64,000 nt of DNA from Odontocerum albicorne (taxonomy: Eukaryota; Arthropoda; Insecta; Trichoptera; Odontoceridae), in assembly GCA_949825065.1 (NCBI GenBank), contig OX463846.1, positions 4,669,366 to 4,733,365 on the forward strand. Reading direction: 5' to 3'. Positions 1 through 10,460 of this stretch are shown piece after piece (position 1 is the first letter of the stretch; each line of letters begins with the position of its first letter). Under the pieces are notes generated by a model. That model ran no database searches. It was not told the DNA's origin and saw nothing but the letters and a program-made list of their open reading frames with translations. Position numbers and translations under genes: made by a program.

Positions 1-329
1 ATTCAATACATCCAAAAATTGTACCAACAAAGGATGTCGTCTGACATGGTTTATGTCGCGTTCGGTGTCATCTGAGCACACAATATATGAATAATTCTAT
101 ATTATGTACCGCATGCGCCAAGTCAAAGATCAGCGCGAGTAATCCAATTATATGTAAACCGAGTTTACTTTCGATTCGGACAAATTTTTCAGCTGTTCTC
201 AACAGAACGATGGCTATTAAAAGCCACTAATTAATAATGTTGTACGAAGTATTTTGAAGTGTTGTGCCGCGTGATTTGCCAACGTTTCAAAAACGTTACA
301 GTTTTTATCTTTGGATCTCACTAAATAAT

Positions 330-510
330 GTTGTTACAGGTGACCCTGTTGCGTTCCTGGCTTGTTCAGTTCATCGAATTGATGGTATACCTTTACCTCG
401 TAATACCTCCACACTGTCCGTTAGGACGAGTCTTTGACATTATTTACAGTCTTCTCTGCTCTGCGTGCTATATGTCCAAAGAATTGGAGTACTCGTCACA
501 GACAAATCGT
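330..510 (-). mobile_element. LINE reverse-transcriptase C-terminal fragment (FFGHIARR family)
   Basis: Reading the minus strand from about 500 downward gives LQFFGHIARRAEKTVNNV and then RGKGIPSIR, a stop in place of W, and TEQ. This is the C-terminal region that follows the reverse transcriptase domain in many insect non-LTR elements. The same motif recurs at 40290-40540, 41246-41790 and 62440-62720, so the copies belong to one family. No intact ORF remains. The plus-strand 72-residue ORF over this stretch is its antisense shadow. The flanking 1-330 and 510-910 show nothing recognisable. Confidence 0.55.
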
Positions 511-958
511 GGACAGGCTGTTCATTTCATCAGGGCGTGTTTTTAGTTAACTTTGCCATTAAAAATAAATATTGAAGTTGAAAACTGGAACGTTTTCGAA
601 ATGTCGGAACACTCCGAAAGACCTTATACTGCGAAAGCCTCAAAACATATTTTAATAGTCAATTTAATTTACATCGGTGGGAAAACCCGTCGTTTTTCAA
701 ATTGATCATAATGTGGAAGAATATCATATATAATACAACCAATGAGAATGGATGTATGAAAGCCTTTTTATTGACTGACAAATAAAAACTCGGGCACATC
801 AGTAAGCTTTTACAAAGCTTTCATTCCTGAGAAGTCGCAAAAAATCCACCCCGTGTTTTTTCACATATGGGCCTTTTAATATTATTATTATATTCTTTCA
901 CAAAAGACACTTTCAAATAACAATCAGCCTGTCAATTGAACATCTTCTTCTTTTTTCT

Positions 959-1390
959 CTTGGTCTAGGTCGTATGACCTGTTTGTGACGGTGGGCTGTC
1001 CTGGGATGATGACGTCCAGCTGTCCTTCCACCTTTTCGGCGGCCTTCTTGGTAATCTCCAGCTGCTAGGATTTTCAGTCTTAGCGATTTTTGCCAGTCTC
1101 GTATCCTCCATGCTGTCCACATGATTCCTCCAGAAGCGCCTTCTGCTTCTTCCCCACCTCACTATGTCTTCAACATCACAGACAGACCTTATCATCTCAT
1201 TTCTGATCTGATCTCTAAGAGTTCTGCCTGCGATGGAGCGTAGGGTTCTCATTTCCGCAACTCTGAGAAGATTTTTTGTCCTGTTGGTATCGGCTCTCAC
1301 TTCTATCCCATTTGTCATGATGGGGCGGACGCATGTCTTATATATCCTAACCTTACTTTCGGTTAGCATGTTTGCATAGCAATTGAACAT
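959..1390 (-). mobile_element. LINE 3' end, RT C-terminal domain (AAG-tailed family)
   Basis: A 141-codon open frame on the minus strand (1390 to 965) encodes the region after the RT catalytic domain: YKTCVRPIMTNGIEV, then RNEMIRSVCDVEDIVRWGRS, then GRPPKRWKDSWTSS-like residues. Downstream on the minus strand the element ends in an A/G-rich tail of AAG repeats. A second copy at 32008-32261 ends with the same residues (PPSQTGHTT). The copy is 5'-truncated, as is usual for LINEs, and lacks the YADD catalytic core. It is a dead fragment. Confidence 0.7.
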
Positions 1391-1584
1391 TATTATACAT
1401 AAAGGCCCAACTTACATTATCTAAGATAATTTTCTAATGAATTTATATTGTTTCGTACTGGATTTCCATTGTATTAATAACCTGGCGGGCTTATTGGCAT
1501 GTGGCAATCTCTTGCAAACTACCAGAAATATATTTAAGAGGCCCTAAGAGAAAACAAGACTGGAAACCCTTTTTTTTTTAAACC

Positions 1585-1663
1585 TGGGTTCCCGCTGGAT
1601 TTGAATCCGCGATCTCCGGACTGGAAGACAGGCTTCTTACCAACTAGGTCATCATAGCCTCTC
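1585..1663 (-). mobile_element. tRNA-derived SINE head
   Basis: The minus strand has an A-box-like segment (TGACCTAGTTGG) and, about 35 bases later, a B-box-like segment (GATTCAAATCC) in tRNA-like spacing. The acceptor and anticodon stems do not close as in a functional tRNA. This suggests the RNA polymerase III promoter head of a SINE rather than a tRNA gene. Sequence to about 1850 may be its body. Nothing else is recognised between 1690 and 2060. Confidence 0.4.
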
Positions 1664-2070
1664 GCTTTTGAGCTCTTGATTATTAAATAAAAATAACATC
1701 ACACAATTCTGACAACCTCCGCACCGCCCCACCGGGCCACTTATACCGGCCCATGTCGAGAGATAGGCCGAAGAAAGTTGCTTTGTTGCAATATATTTTG
1801 CGCGGCGCAGGAAGACAAGAGACAGAGCTGGTGTAAGGAGGCTAAAAATGTATGTAACCCAAATCCCCTTAAAAGTTCACTATCTAACTACGACGCGAAT
1901 GTCAATCTTTTATAGTTCACCCCAGCCCCAAACAAATCTTAAGAACTAGTCCCCCGTTCGATGAGCTGAAAAGCCCATCAAAGGATTTGCGAAAAAAATA
2001 ACTAAATTTTGTTAATCGTTTCACCTATGCCGTTGCTGCGTATTACCAATCTTTATATTATTTATCTACG

Positions 2071-2314
2071 CCTGCCGGCGTCTCTCATTTTGCCTTATCC
2101 TGCCGGCATCTCTCATTTTGTCTTATCCTGCCGGCGTTTCTCATTTTGACTTATCCTGCCGGCGTCTCTCATTTTTCCTTATCCTACCGGCGTCTCTCAT
2201 TTTGCCTTATCCTGCCGGCGTTTCTTATTTTGCCTTATCCTGACGGTGTTTCTCATTTTGCCTTATCCTGACGGTGTCACTCATTTTGCTTTATCCTGCC
2301 GGCGTCTCTCATTT
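2071..2314. repeat. 28-bp minisatellite, about 8.7 copies, GC-rich unit
   Basis: Units start at 2071, 2099, 2127, 2155, 2183, 2211, 2239, 2267 and 2295 (partial). The consensus begins CCTGCCGGCGTCTCTCATTT and ends TGCCTTAT. Divergence between units is a few bases. The unit is much GC-richer than its surroundings. It abuts the 3' end of a small minus-strand ORF (2323-2475). Confidence 0.93.
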
Positions 2315-2322
2315 GGGTTTTG

Positions 2323-2475
2323 CTAATTTACGTTGGAGATCCGTGATATTCTTTCCTCATTAAGAAATTGTCTTTGTTCAGCGTTTATAGTTTTTCGCAA
2401 TAGCTGTCGTTGGTATGCTTTTCTTCGCTTTGCAGCAACACGCTGTTCTTCTATCAATCTTGATCTTCCAGGCAT
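2323..2475 (-). CDS. Small basic ORF, 50 aa, possible transposon ORF start
   Basis: ATG at 2475-2473 and TAG at 2325-2323 define a 50-residue frame starting MPGRSRLIEEQRVAAKRR and continuing with more Arg, Lys, Glu and Gln. Charged, repetitive N-termini of this sort occur at the start of Helitron/PIF1-helicase-type transposon proteins, but there is no domain here to prove it. The stop codon lies 9 bases from the 28-bp repeat array. It may be the truncated 5' end of a transposon ORF. Confidence 0.25.
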   Translation of the reverse strand: MPGRSRLIEEQRVAAKRRKAYQRQLLRKTINAEQRQFLNEERISRISNVN

Positions 2476-3120
2476 TTTAATTTTTTTTTATATAAAGTTT
2501 AAATATTAACGGCTGCACCGAACGCTGCTTACTTTATACATTCAATACGTTAAGAAAATTCAAGATTTTTTTCATTGTATCACCATAAAACATCATCAAA
2601 TGGTACTTAATAAATTACCTCATTTTTTTTTTCAATATGTGTGTATACGAAATTTGCAAATGACAATCAACGTATTTTTATTTGTTTTATTAACTAAAAA
2701 ACAAATGTTTAATTTAAAAAATTAACGGCTTAATTTAATATTGCAAACACCTTACCTTACCTTCCTTTTTGCCGATTTGTTTTACTTCGATAGCGCGTGT
2801 CTCAAAATTGGAATACTCACGTGGAATAACACAGTGGCTTTTACTAGCGTGGTTTATTTCATTTTAGGGGTCACCATATTGTATTTGTATTTATCGCTTA
2901 TGTATGTACTATTATGTATCATATAGTTCACGCCATTAATCTCCTCTCCCCATCTTTGTAGTATACTCAAATCACAATAGACCAAATTTGCTTTGCACAT
3001 ATACTCGTATATCTATATTTTCATAGTGTATACGTATGTAAACGAGTGTGTCACATAAAAATATAAATATATTAACATGTAACATAACATATATGTATAT
3101 AAACTATTAATTATGTTTTA

Positions 3121-3366
3121 GCGTTATGGCAGAAGTTGATATGTCCGTTTTTTGTCATTTTGTGTTTATTCTCCTAATTTATAGAGAATATTTCTCAGCA
3201 TATTGTGGCAAAAATTGGTGTGTCAGTCATTATCCAAACAAAATATATATTTTTTGGAAAAACTTAAAAAATGCTTATTTGTACTGATTTTAACAGCTTA
3301 TCAAAGTTAATGTTGCTTCTCCTGTAAACTAAGGTAAAACGGACATATCAACTTCTGCCATAACGC
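3121..3366. mobile_element. MITE with perfect 31-bp terminal inverted repeats
   Basis: Bases 3121-3151 are an exact reverse complement of 3336-3366. The arm starts GCGTTATGGCAGAAGTTGAT. The 246-bp element has an AT-rich interior without coding capacity. No convincing target-site duplication is visible, so the superfamily is not assigned. Sequence between 2480 and 3120 is AT-rich with nothing recognisable. Confidence 0.75.
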
Positions 3367-3647
3367 CACAGATGTAAACTTCTATAACTTCCTCTCTATC
3401 TTGTATCATTATCCACACCACCCCAGTCAAATCTCCAACAAAACCCGCAAGTCCGTCCGTTTAATTCGTCCGATTGAAGAGTAAGCTGTCCTTAAATCGG
3501 ATCGATACTCCGGGGACAACCATCAAAAGTAAAAACAAGTAAAAAAAAAACGGTAAATCACCAAAGGGGTCTAACATAAAAAAACAAAGCTGAGGTCCAA
3601 AAGAAAAGCAAATAACTTAGAAGTCTAAGAAAACCTTCCTGAATGTA

Positions 3648-3884
3648 CAGTATCCGACGATAAGTAATACACATCAGCCTTAAGAAAGAGACTGTCGGCC
3701 ATAATCGGCTAACTTCGGCTATGTAGAGTTTTGTCATTCATACGCGTGTTCCGTCGCGATTTGTCAAGCGTTTTAGGGTGTGGTATGAATAACAAAGACG
3801 ACGCTCTACAAAGCCAAAGTTAGCCGATTATGGCCGACGGTCTCTTTCTTAAACCCGATGTGTATTATTTACCGACGGATGCTG
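3648..3884. mobile_element. Palindromic MITE (CAGTA...TACTG family), copy 1
   Basis: A 237-bp foldback element with termini CAGTATCCGACG and CGACGGATGCTG. The inverted arms extend roughly 90 bp, including the stretch on each side that reads AAGAAAGAGACTGTCGG or its complement. A second copy lies at 33956-34176 with the same arms and sharper ends. It is non-autonomous. The target duplication is not clear in either copy, so the superfamily is uncertain. Confidence 0.75.
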
Positions 3885-4269
3885 CTGTATTCACGAGTAA
3901 GTTTTTCATATTTTTCATACATCAGGGTTTTGGCGTTACTTTGATAATTAACTTACTTTTTAGTGTTATCATTCCAATTGAATTTTTACAGATCTAACCA
4001 TTTGGAAACATGCTAAATTTAAAACTTGGAAGTCGCCTTGAGCGTCAAAGGTTGAAAAAAATTTATACGTCTGAAGATATACATAGAAGTAACTTTAAAA
4101 AAAATCTTTTTACAGCCACTCCTTTGATTCTACCCATCGACATACGAATTTTGAGTCCACAGATATTATTAGAAACCATGACCCATTTCTGATATTGTCA
4201 CGAGAAGTCAAATATTGTTATGAGAAAACTAGAATTTATTTCTGATAATATCATTAGAAACCATGACCC

Positions 4270-4747
4270 ATTTCTGATATTGTAATGAGAAGACCAGAAC
4301 CTATTTCTGATATTGTAATGCGAAGACCAGGACCTATTTCTGATATTGTAATGAGAAGACCAGAACCTATTTCTGATATTGTAATGAGAAGACTAGGACA
4401 TATTTCCGATATTGAAATGAGAAGACTAGGACATATTTCTGATATTGTAATGAGAAGACCAGAACCTTTTTCTGATATTGTAATGAGAAGACCAGAACCT
4501 ATTTCTGATATTGTAATGAGAAGACCAGAACCTATTTCTGATATTGTAATGAGAAGACTAGGACATATTTCCGATATTGAAATGAGAAGACTAGGACATA
4601 TTTCTGATATTGTAATGAGAAGACTAGGACATATTTCTGATATTGTAATGAGAAGACTAGGACATATTTCTGATATTGTAATGAGAAGACTAGGACATAT
4701 TTCTGATATTGTAATGAGAAGACTAGGACATATTTCTTGGGAGCTAT
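4270..4747 (+). repeat. 33-bp minisatellite, about 14 copies, open reading frame throughout
   Basis: The unit is 33 bp, so it repeats as 11 residues, MRR(P/L)(E/G)(P/H)ISDIV, for 14 rounds inside a 165-codon frame (4285-4782). Two unit types, PEP and LGH, alternate in blocks, showing higher-order copying. A degenerate upstream part starts near 4170. The frame has no domain, and the 33-bp period alone is enough to keep it open. I read it as a non-coding minisatellite. Confidence 0.9.
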
Positions 4748-5271
4748 CGGGAATTGAAGCTGAAACTTTGGTTTGGAATTAAAGTGTTGTTTAAATTAGG
4801 CGACGGAGGTCGACCAACTTATGTACTTGAACCAGTCACACATATCTCATCTGATGTATTCATTTTCCATGAAAGTTCTGTGATATTTGCAGTGGCTTCT
4901 TAACCTTCGTTTTAGTTCAGTTATTCTACGGACTGTTGCCTTATGGTCTAGAGCTGGTCCTGCATCACAATACTGCCGACATAGAGGCGATACTCTTTGA
5001 TGGATCGCACCAAATTGCGCTGCCCTTGTCGCCTTTCAGCGAGAATTCGCCAACTCAACGTAACGCCTTTCTCCGATCTCTCGCCTCTGCAGACTACTAT
5101 CGTTCGTTAAACCTTGTCCGAAAATCACTACAATGGAATACATCATATCAAATATATCTTCCTTACATTATTTCTTGATATACGAAACTAAAAAGCTTCA
5201 TGGTTTCACCAATTTTTTTAGTTCAACCTTTCCATATTTTGGAAAGTGATAATACCCCATTGTGTATTTGA

Positions 5272-5735
5272 TACATGCGTACACCCCATCACGCCATTTT
5301 CCTTTCGGGGTAGATAGAGAAGACAGAGTGCAAACAAGTAACAAAGACTGACTTTCTTATCTCGACACATCCTTCGCTTCTTTTACACCTACGAGTATAC
5401 ACCTTCTCCTACAACTCATGATTTCTCCGACTTTCTACGTTTGCTTTTTTCAAAATATTATTAAATTGATCCAATAATATTTTTTTGGTTCCTGTTTTAT
5501 TCCTACTCACATTTGCACTGTATATATTCATTCGTTCTACATGCCCAAAACATCTCACAATGCTCTTCTTGATCTTACTCAACAAATCAGCCTTGAGTTC
5601 ACATTCACCCCCAATCATTGTATCCCTTATTCTGTCATATATAGTCACACCGTGTATTCTTCTCAAGGCACGTATTTTTACAGCGTTTATTCAACTCCTT
5701 TCAAAACAAAATCTCCATATACATTTCCCTCCCAT
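5272..5735 (-). mobile_element. LINE 3' fragment (TATG-tailed family)
   Basis: On the minus strand, 5666-5409 encodes RRIHGVTIYDRIRD, then KADLLSKIKKS and CFGHVERMN, the tail of an RT-encoding ORF. It ends in a 3' UTR present in several other copies (10170-10440, 12690-12890, 15555-15975, and on + at 24100-24890). The family's 3' end is a TATG microsatellite. The copy contains the octamer TACGAGTA at 5390. ORFs on the plus strand here are shadows. Confidence 0.65.
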
Positions 5736-6084
5736 GCATCAAAGTTGATACTAAAATACTATTGGGTCTATTAACTTGACAGATTTTAATACTGTCCGGT
5801 TCGAATACACACGGTTTAGTGCCACATTGTGTTTAATACGTGTGTCTTGTAATACCTGTACTGGCGATCTCTTAGATTATTAGTAAAGTATTGGTAAAAA
5901 TCACCAACCTCTGGAAGATGCATGTCTTCCATCCAGTTTTTTCAATTCCCGATAATACCCATAAAATTTTAAAAATGTATCAACTAGCTTGAAAGTTCGT
6001 CTGATAACAATGCGTGCTTGCACTTAGACCTGCCGTAAGCTAGATACATTCTCCAGTAGTTCTAAACCCGATTGCTAGATTTTT

Positions 6085-6638
6085 ATATACCAATATATAC
6101 TTATACTCCCAAACTCTACATCGATATATACTTACACTCCCAAACACTACACCGATGTATGATTATAGTCCCAAACACTACACCGATGTATGATTATAGT
6201 CCCAAACACTACACCGATGTATACTTATACTCACAAACACTACACCGATATATACTTATACTCCCAAACACTACACCGATGTATGATTATACTCCCAAAC
6301 ACTACACCGATATATACTTATATTCACAAACACTACACCGATATATACTTATACTCACAAACACTACACCGATATATACTTATACTCACAAACACTACAC
6401 CGATATATACTTATACTCCCAAACACTACACCGATGTATGATTATACTCACAAACACTACACCGATATATACTTATACTCACAAACACTACACCGATATA
6501 TACTTATACTCCCAAACACTACACCGATGTATGATTATACTCCCAAACACTACATCGATATATACTTATACTCCCAAACACTACACCGATATATACTTAT
6601 ACCACCAAACACTACACCGATATGTACTTATACCACAT
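6085..6638. repeat. 31-bp minisatellite, about 18 copies
   Basis: The unit starts CCGATATATACTTATACTCA and closes with a run containing CAAACACTAC. Variant units carry GATGTATGATTATA. Because 31 is not a multiple of three, the array cycles through all three frames. All of them lack stops, which yields overlapping frames of up to 235 codons. None has protein-like composition beyond the repeat. Confidence 0.93.
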
Positions 6639-6689
6639 CGAAAAATGCCTGTGTCATTCGAGATGAATAAAATAGAGTGGGACTCGAAC

Positions 6690-6745
6690 CATCAACCTTC
6701 ACTACAAAAGTTCAGCGCTTTATTACGCGGTCATGCATCACATGC
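6690..6745 (-). mobile_element. tRNA-derived SINE head
   Basis: The minus strand reads an A-box-like TGACCGCGTAATAAAGCGC followed by the B box GGTTCGAGTCC at tRNA spacing. It resembles the heads at 17310-17370 and 20580-20633, which have full SINE bodies. There is no closed cloverleaf, so it is called a SINE. The stretch 6780-8380 is AT-rich with no feature I can support beyond a TACTCGTA octamer at 7594. Confidence 0.45.
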
Positions 6746-8392
6746 AATTATTTATTATAGTGGCAACAGATTCGTCTAACACTTTCGTCCTTTCTTAAGT
6801 TTCATTTGAAGGCTGGTCTACCCCAAAGAGATACTTTGGCTATACCTACATCATACAACGGAATTGTAATTGAATCAAGTAGAACAACATAAATTACTGT
6901 ATTGGTCCGACTCTGGTTATAAGTCGACTCCCATTTTTTTAAGGTTTTTTTGAAAAATAAAAAAATATTGTACTACTTTTTGATCAATAAATTCAATATG
7001 TAATTTCTTAAACTCTTGCGAATTTCTCAGTTGGTTTGTTTTTTTTCCAATTTTCGAGGGTTTCAATATTTTCGAGGGTGCAAGAATATGAAAAACGTTA
7101 CAAAAAAACAAATGTTAGAAGCTTATAGCACGCTGGCGTTTGTAAATAAGCTGTCTGGTGAACGAGCTCATTAAAAAATATTGTGAGAGAAATATAAATT
7201 TAAGTATTTGGGTCAATATAGCTGTCTCGGTCATCGCACGGTAGTGAATTTATAATTAATTTGTTCCAAACTCAAATATAAAGCGATCAGCACAGTTTCG
7301 TGTAGATTTTATAAATAAAACAAAACGATATGTTCTGTTATTTTGTTTTTATTTGTAAAAAGGTTTTTACTGCGGATTTTAAGGTCCAAAATGAAGGTTA
7401 AATTAGTAATTATATGAGAAAATGTTTCGATAGTAACGGACCCCCCAAATATCCGCAGATCGACGTAGAATTATTAATGGACACGTGTTTTGCACCGATT
7501 AATTTAATGAGCTTAAAATGCACTTTCTTTCGGCAAAGCTTTTAGCGGCCGGACCCGCTTATCAATCACTCGCCACGGCTCTCGGTGGGACCGTACTCGT
7601 ATTTTACTTTATGGCCTGCCAGCACAATGTTAAATTTATTGCACCGAAAGGAATGCGCCAATGAAATCCATAGACAATGACGGTTAAAGTTCAAAGATGC
7701 CATAATTTCTACAACGGGATCGAAAAATAACAAAAGGATGATTTGATTCTCTTTCATGTGAAATTATTATTTCCACTTTCGTTTTCTCACCCTTGAATTT
7801 TGCTGTACAAAAATAGTTTTATGTATTGATTTTTGGATGGTTCATTCCGAGCTTTTTAATATCCTGCTGGATGCTATGTCCTGTATATAAAAACCTCTGT
7901 GCTAGTCTACCAAATGCGTCAATATGTTATATAAAAATAATTGTTTACATTAATATAATTCAAATACCACTAGAACGAAAGGAAAGAAAAACCAATTATT
8001 GGTAATAAGTATTCATAATCATTTTTAACTTGCTATAGTGGTATGACTGTTATATTAGTCAATAAAAAAATAAGTTTAATTCTAGCAGGAGGTGAGATTA
8101 AACGACAGACTCAAGGATGTTAAGGACTTATTTGCAGTGTTGCTGGAGGACATAAAAAATATATTATGCTAGCGTTTCCAAACTGTGTGTTTAGTGGATC
8201 GCGGTTTTTTTAAGATGTCTCTTTGGGCAGTTCCTTATACATAATGTCGCGCTCATAAAAACATGAAAATTTCGATCTTCTATAGTAGTGTAGAATCCAC
8301 TGAATGGGGACTTATTTTGTCCCCCATAACAGCGTGGGTGTTGGTGAAATCGAACTGAATTGAACTGAACTATATAAAAGTTTATTAAAATA

Positions 8393-8462
8393 TGAAGTTG
8401 CTATGGATGCCATCGTTCGCACATAAACTCACGAAGTTGCTATGGATGCCATCGTTCGCACA
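8393..8462. repeat. 39-bp tandem duplication
   Basis: A segment containing GTTGCTATGGATGCCATCG occurs twice in direct tandem at a 39-bp spacing. It is a short local duplication just upstream of the 19-bp array. Confidence 0.8.
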
Positions 8463-8529
8463 CGGTTTATTATGAGAAATAAGTCGATGTTTTTACTAAA
8501 TAATAATCTAAATTAAGATTTTTCTTCAT

Positions 8530-9530
8530 ATTTGTAGTGTGTCTAAATAGTTATGGTATGTCTAAATATTTGTAGTGTGTCTAAATAGTTATGGTATGTC
8601 TAAATATTTGTAGTGTGTCTAAATAGTTATGGTATGTCTAAATATTTGTAGTGTGTCTAAATATTTGTGGTGTGTCTAAATATTTGTAGTGTGTCTAAAT
8701 ATTTGTAGTGTGTCTAAATATTTGTAGTGTCTAAATATTTGTAGTGTCTAAATATTTGTAGTGTTTCTAAATATTTGTAGTATTTCTAAATATTTGTATG
8801 TCTAAATATTTGTAGTATGTCTAAATATTTATAGTTTGTCTAAATATTTGTAGTATGTCTAAATATTTGTAGTATGTCTAAATATTTGTAGTGTTTTTAA
8901 ATATTTGTAGTATTTCTAAATATTTGTGTGTCTAAATATTTGTAGTATGTCTAAATATTTGTAGTATGTCTAAATATTTGTAGTATGTCTAAATATTTGT
9001 AGAATGTCTAAATATTTGTAGTGTGTCTAAATAGTTATGGTATGTCTAAATATTTGTAGTGTGTCTAAATATTTATGGTGTGTCTAAATATTTGTAGTGT
9101 GTCTAAATATTTGTGGTGTGTCTAAATATTTGTAGTGTGTCTAAATATTTGTAGTGTGTCTAAATATTTGTAGTGTGTCTAAATATTTGTAGTGTGTCTA
9201 AATATTTGTAGTGTTTCTAAATATTTGTAGTATTTCTAAATATTTGTATGTCTAAATATTTGTAGTATGTCTAAATATTTATAGTTTGTCTAAATATTTG
9301 TAGTATGTCTAAATATTTGTAGTTTGTCTAAATATTTGTAATATGTCTAAATATTTGTAGTGTTTTTAAATATTTGTAGTATTTCTAAATATTTGTATGT
9401 CAAAATATTTGTAGTGTGTCTAAATATTTGTAGTATGTCTAAATATTTGTAGTATGTCTAAATATTTGTAGTATGTCTAATTATTTGTAGTATGTCTAAA
9501 TATTTGTATTATGTCTAAATAACTCTACGT
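8530..9530. repeat. 19-bp minisatellite, about 50 copies, with higher-order structure
   Basis: The basic unit is GTCTAAATATTTGTAGTAT with GTGT, TTTGT and shortened variants. The order of variant units around 8755-8930 recurs around 9205-9400, about 450 bp later. This indicates a block duplication on top of unit-by-unit expansion. It lies just before the Ras-gene exon at 9927. Confidence 0.93.
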
Positions 9531-9926
9531 GTTATTATTATTAGTATTTAATTTTAATTTTATAAAACACGTTACTTTTCAATACTCGAATATTTTGTAG
9601 GTCGCGATAGATTGTCGTTTCGATCTCAGTGCTTGAAATTTTGGGAAACACAATTTAAAGGCACTAACTTTTCTGCAAAGTTTACACCCCGGCGACTTGA
9701 AATTAATTTTAACCCCCTATTTAAAGATATTTTATCTCAATACGTATGCTTATTATTTTCACCTACACCCTTCTTATTTATGTATTGTATTAGCAAGACT
9801 ATAAAATTTCTCCTCAAAAATGCACCAGTTGAGAATGGCCATCGTTTCCACGGACCAAGTTCCCCATCGTAGTGCAGTGTGATTCAAGTAGCTTTGTTCT
9901 TATATTATTTGTATTTCACATTTCAG

Positions 9927-10105
9927 AGTGAATGCCTGTACGAGCATATCCGGTGGGGCGAAGCCTTCGTGGTGGTGTACTCCGTGTGCGACACCAAGTC
10001 CTTCCGAGAGGCGCAGGACCTGTTAACCCTCATCGCCAGACTCAAGCTCCCTTCGTACTACACGGCGTTGCTACTGGGCAATCAAAGAGATATGGACCAC
10101 ATACG
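9927..10105 (+). CDS. RERG/RasL11-like atypical Ras GTPase, internal exon
   Basis: The acceptor TTTCAG ends at 9926 and the donor GTGAGT starts at 10106. The exon reads SECLYEHIRWGEAFVVVYSV, then RLKLPSYYTALLLGNQRDMDHIR. IRWGEAFVVVYSV matches the segment after the G3 motif in RERG and RasL11/12 proteins. LLLGNQRDMD is the G4 nucleotide-specificity motif, with NKxD changed to NQRD. The exon begins in phase 0 and leaves two bases (CG) that join the next exon as CGA. The P-loop and DxxG exons are not visible upstream in the window. The apparent methionine at 9879 is intronic. Confidence 0.85.
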
Positions 10106-10169
10106 GTGAGTTTTGTCAACCGTGATCTTGATATTTCTCCAGAGATTTTTTCTTGACTTTCTACGACTT

Positions 10170-10440
10170 TTTAGTTTTCCTTCTTTAAGAATATTCACTT
10201 AATCCAACCACACTTTCTTTGGTCTTCCTCTCACGGGCCGTCCACTCACATTTAAAGTATGTATCTGTTTTGTTAGTATTTCTTCATTCATTCGTTTCAC
10301 ATGCCCAAACTACTCTTCTTCATCTTACTTAACACATCAGTCTTAATTTCTGGTTCATCTTTTATCACTTTATTCCGTATTCTGTCACACATTATTATTC
10401 CATTATTCTCAATGCATCCATTTCTACAGCATTTATCCGG
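10170..10440 (-). mobile_element. LINE 3' fragment (TATG-tailed family) in Ras intron
   Basis: It is related to 5272-5735 and 15555-15975: minus-strand residues around SKMKKS and the downstream UTR. At 10258 it keeps an uninterrupted TATG where the 15.8-kb copy has TACGAGTATG. This makes it an empty-site homologue for the octamer discussed in the findings. Confidence 0.55.
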
Positions 10441-10460
10441 CTCCTCTTTGTATGCGTAAA

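Noticed and set aside
1585..1663. Functional tRNA gene
   Set aside because: A and B boxes are recognisable but acceptor and anticodon stems do not close. The other tRNA-like heads (6690, 17310, 20580, 21935, 54400) likewise belong to SINEs.
4936..5178. 80-codon frame as a gene
   Set aside because: No recognisable domain, no splice context, and repeat-rich flanks. Nothing beyond openness supports it.
6072..6779. 235-codon open frame
   Set aside because: It is the 31-bp minisatellite read through its frames plus a SINE fragment. There is no domain and no coding-like composition.
9612..9872. Upstream exon of the Ras gene with P-loop
   Set aside because: The frame has no GxxxxGKS or DxxG motif. 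No P-loop exon was found anywhere in 1-9926, so upstream exons are probably outside the window.
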